Origin: Primula veris
Lineage: Eukaryota > Streptophyta > Magnoliopsida > Ericales > Primulaceae
Direction: 5' to 3'
NCBI GenBank assembly: GCA_963682055.1
Contig: OY821751.1
Span: forward strand, 1,178,001-1,242,000
Length of the DNA stretch: 64,000 bases
The notes beneath the pieces were generated by a model, which was not told where the DNA came from, made no database searches, and saw only the letters and a program-made list of their open reading frames with translations. Shown here one piece after another: positions 59,986-64,000 of this stretch. Made by a program: the position numbers and the translations under genes. Position 1 is the first letter of the stretch; each line of letters opens with the position of its first letter.

Positions 59986-62900
59986 TCAGAATACCGCAGT
60001 TTTCAGTCTCCTCACCAATTCCTTCCTGTAACATGAAAAATAAAATGCATCAAAATTTGTCGCGCTGAGCTTCTCAATTCTGAGCTGTAGTTTTGTAGAA
60101 TAAACTTGCAGCAAATACTGTTACAACAACCAATATGGAACCAGATTTGTCTGTTGTGATTGTAGATCAAGAGCAGGTTTTAAGCAAAAAAGTTAGTATA
60201 TTCCAGTCTTAGGGGAAAAAACCATGTTCATGTAACTTAATTAAACTTAGTTTTGCAGACCATAAAACCAAGATAACCGTGTCGCTAACTTGCCAGACAA
60301 AGGTATTACAAGGTAGCCTGATTTTACAATCTAAGCATATTGATTGATTTAATTGAGACTCATGAAAGAATTACGGTTTTATCACTAAGATCTTAATTAT
60401 ACAACAGAACTCGAACTGGCCAATGAAAAAGGTAAATAAGTGCTACAATGATTACCATTTTCAAGAAAATAACTTGGGTTTAATATGAGAAAAATCCACA
60501 TTCATTTAACTAAGATATTTTGTCCGCTTGGAAGTTTTATTTTTCTTTCTGGAGATTCTCCTTTTAGAAATTCATTCAACGAAAATCATCTTAATTTTGC
60601 ACACCCAAAACACTGCTTACCAGGAAACTCATTTTCACTTTCAAAAACCAAGTTTCTTGTTTCTCATTTTTCATTTCTCGATTCCAGTTTCCCATTATTT
60701 TACGCGTTAAACTTTATTTATTTATTTTCATTTTTGTCGTTTTAACGTTTCTATTTCCTATCATGATTGATTCCTGCTTCTGTTTCTCATACAGACAACT
60801 AAGCCCAAAACCAATAGCTCAATTTTCAAACTGGTATTCTAAAAACCAGATAAGTTAACTTTAAAAGCTACTTTTAAGTAAAAAAAAAAAAAACTATACC
60901 TGAGGAGTACTCTGTCGAGTGATGAGGTCGACAACATGCCTCTATTCTCTTCAGCTCTTCGGAGAAGATAAGGAATAACAAGGTCTACTGGACCAAAAGG
61001 CATATATTTACTAACTTGAAAACCTGCATTTCTAAGTCCAAATGATAGTGAATCACACATTCCATATAACTGGCCAAATTGTAGCCTATTATTGCCTTTT
61101 CCTATTCCAAGCTCTCTTGCCTCTGCTGCTGCCCTATTCCCTGTAAATAAGTAAATTATTTAGTCAAACTATACACAATACAAGTATTTGATTGTTTAGT
61201 CAAGCTGAGAATTACAGTTTTCTAGTTCTAATTTTTTCCCCTTGAAAACGATTGAACGAGTAGTTTTCGACTACATTACATGCATTTACGTAAGGATGGA
61301 TTTATAGACCGTATTGTAGTCATAATTAACTCATTTGGTTGTCATTCGTCTCTTTAGTTGATTTTTGCAAATCTTTAAAGCGTGTTTTAATATTGTAAAA
61401 TAAGAAATATGTGACAATTCCTCTTTCTTAATTTAGCTAAATACAATTGCATTATCTGGTGTAGCTTTTGAGTTTATTTATAGCAGAGAAAATGACATTA
61501 AGAGAATTACACTATAAACTACTGAAAAAGAGTCAAAGAGATGCCATTGTTAGGAAATAGAAAGGTAAGAAACTAAGAAAAGCTACAACTTCTATTTCGG
61601 AGTTTTTGCAACTAACTTAAGCTGAAATGTTCCCCTAGATAATTCTGAACAAAACTCGCCAATTCTCTTGAAGATTGAAAAATATGTAGACAGTGATTAA
61701 AACAATAGATCGTGAGAGGAAAAAGTGTTAGTGATACACGTTGATGTAACTCGTGGAAAGTCTACAATTTATTTTTTGTTTGAAGTGAACAAGTGATGTC
61801 GCTTATCTGCTAAATTAGCAAATGCATAATTATGTATGTACTGTATAACAATTAGCAGGTCTTAGAAGAAATAAACTTACCTGAATCAACGTTGTGAGTA
61901 GCAAGAACAACCGAGGCATTGCCCTTAGCAGCCTTGTTTAGCATAAAGGATGTACACTCGTTAAAACAAGAATGTGTTTCTTCAATACTATTATGTATAG
62001 GCGACTCAGCCCCTAAAGTCCGAGCCAATTCTCCCTCACTTGACATATACGCCCCTCTCACCAGTTTTACTCCCAGTTGTATCCCCGACTCCTCCGCCGC
62101 TTTACTAGCATTCACCAATCGCTCTTGTGCGTCTTTTAAATAGGTTTGGATTGTCCCATACAGGATTGGCTCGTCGTGTTTGTTATTATATTCGATTGAA
62201 GCCGAATATGTGAAATAGTCTATTGCGGGTTGGACCTGTTAAGGATTATAATGTCAGTCTGTGGTTATTGATAAGAAATAACAAGTGCACCGTCGTTTCT
62301 CGTATCATGTCAGATGATTAACACCTAACTCGTTACGACAAGTAATGTTCTGAGTGCAAAATGGACTTTCAAAATAAACAATGGAAGTGATACTTGTACT
62401 AATGCATTGTTTGTTATTTACTATGCACTACAAATAAAAAAAAACTTACTATGCTTTGCAAATAAAAAAAACTTACTATGCACTGCAAATATGATTCTAA
62501 GAATAATAATTTACTTACTAGTAGAACTTACCAAAGTGTCCTCGGCGTCGACGAGGAGTGGAACTTGGTATTCGAGGCATTTTTCGCAAAGTTTTTGGAT
62601 TTTTTCATGAGTTTGGTATAATAAGTCGATTTCGGATTGGGTTAACGGGTCGGGTTTAGATAAGGTGTGGTAAAACGGGCTCGAGTCGGTGAATATTGGA
62701 AGGGTTTTTTGTTTCCACGGAAGTGTGCATGATTGGTTATTGTACTCCCAACGGAGGAGATCACTTACCCTCTTGAGTAATCCCATGGTGCAAATTGCTG
62801 TGATCTTTAGTATCACAAAACTGACCTGTTTAGCAAAGTTACAGAATTTAGTGACTAATTTGAAGGACAATTAAACACATGGGACTTTAGAGAAAATATA

Positions 62901-64000
62901 CAAATGTGTTTGAATTAAAAGTCTATTTGTACATTTATAGATAGTTGAAATATAAATTTCATTTATATAATGATAAATTTAATGTTACAGTAAAGTTATT
63001 GTATAAATGTTTCCGCTCAACTCCACTATTTTCCGTTGGAACGCATTAGAAAACCATCGGTCAAATCATCATTATCATTGTTGGCAGTGAAAACAATTTT
63101 ATGTCTATCAGTATCTCCCTTAAAAGATAATTAAATAATATAAAAAATGATTGTTTTATTCTTCTGTAAATATTTATAACAGGGAATATGAAAACAAAAA
63201 TAAACAAAAAAAAACTATTTATCTGGTACACAGATAAAGACATAAAGTTGTTGAATGTTATGTTAACTTAATAAATGTGGTAATATCTTAATGACTCAAT
63301 TATTGTGATACTTTGTATTTTTATTTTATTTTTGATAATATCTTGTATTTTTGAAATTTCCTTCTATATAATATATAAAGATAATTCACACAGATGGTCC
63401 CCATAGTTTGATCAAAGCTTCTCACGGTTCATAAGTATTGATAACTGACAAAATAATACCATCATTTTCTCACTCTTACGTTCCAGAAAAGTTGAAAAGA
63501 ATAACCAAGATTTAAATGGAACCTATTCAAAGAAATGGTCCCAAAAATTTCACAAAAATGTATTTTTAATCCCTATAATTCAGTTGCTACAGATATAGTC
63601 CCTAAATATGAAAACTAACAGACTAATTCAAAAAATTAACAATAATTCTGATATATTAATGAAATTTCCTTTTATTAATCGAGATTATTCACACATATGG
63701 TCCCCATAGTTTGATCAAAACTTCTCACGGTTTCTAAGTTTTGATAACTAGCAGAATAATACCGAAACCTTCGTTTCCGTACGTTCCAGAGGAAAATACT
63801 ATAACAAAAGTACCAAGCTCTAAACGGAAAACGGTTCTTAAATACACAAACTAGTGTAACGAAAACAAAGAGCAGAAAAAAGCTAATTAAAAGACAAAAC
63901 TTACAGAAGATTCGGGCAAAATTTTTGTCGATTCAATCGTCTCCATAAACCCCTTATAATTCACCTCACACGACTCCGTGTCTGTAACATGCTCAACCGC
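59986..64000 (-). CDS. ProDH: Proline dehydrogenase, mitochondrial (5' end off window)
   Basis: FAD-dependent enzyme that oxidises proline to pyrroline-5-carboxylate at the inner mitochondrial membrane, the first step of proline breakdown. Exons on the minus strand: 64000-63905 (partial), 62825-62532, 62235-61881, 61140-60900 and 60025-59986. All have GT/AG borders and join in frame. Family blocks are [100 protein letters not shown] and NRG, ending [16 protein letters not shown]. LVRGAY and the LRRA.ENRG arginines belong to the flavin and substrate site. 342 residues plus stop are visible; the transit peptide and about a third of the protein lie beyond 64000. In plants ProDH is repressed by drought and induced on recovery (known, not shown here). 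Confidence 0.93.
62826..63904 (-). other. ProDH intron with a duplicated segment
   Basis: A block starting ATTCACACAGATGGTCCCCA (63388) reappears at 63689 (ATTCACACATATGGTCCCCA). About 110 bp of similarity each (GTTTGATCAAA, CTTCTCACGGTT, TTGATAACT, CGTTCCAGA). No gene inside. Confidence 0.7.

Overview
This is nuclear DNA from a eudicot plant, probably an asterid (the family cannot be fixed from sequence alone). The reasons are spliced plant genes, AT-rich intergenic DNA, plant LTR retrotransposons, LINEs and many MITEs. There is no prokaryotic or viral gene organisation. About two thirds of the window is transposon-derived.

Layout. 1-1165 (-): 5' two exons of a KIN2-like LEA gene (copy A). 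2147-9268 (+): complete-ended but coding-dead Ty1/copia element with an unusual family of short hairpins. 9574-11557 (-): 5'-truncated LINE. About 11690-13950: large foldback element with A-rich and T-rich arms around a 22-bp minisatellite. 14466-17918 (-): F-box gene cut in two by a Gypsy remnant. 18460-29603: MITE-rich DNA (CACTA, hAT, Mutator and Stowaway types, a Helitron end) and minisatellites. 29799-31457 (+): broken MFAP1-like gene. 32455-34159 (-): second truncated LINE. 36451-45905 (+): KIN copy B, whose intron 1 holds an intact, very young Copia element (36678-45089, minus strand, 1463-codon gag-pol). 49569-51002 (-): KIN copy C, which keeps the empty insertion site. 54342-58966 (+): FTSHI3-like inactive FtsH homologue, four exons. 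59986-64000 (-): proline dehydrogenase, 5' end off the window.

The three KIN copies, the FTSHI3 upstream region and the DNA between them are related by local duplication and one inversion. 46390-49290 is a direct copy of 51690-54285 and includes a stub of FTSHI3 upstream DNA. KIN2-type proteins and proline dehydrogenase are both linked to osmotic or cold stress in plants, but nothing here shows co-regulation. The B and C promoters carry a CACGTG G-box/ABRE that A has lost.

The most unusual signals are about 18 short hairpins in the copia element that share a CCWGTCGT-like loop but have different, still complementary stems; the G-rich length-variable array in the young Copia LTR; and the foldback-minisatellite element. 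All coordinates come from reading the sequence by eye, and similarities to families are from memory, not from searches.
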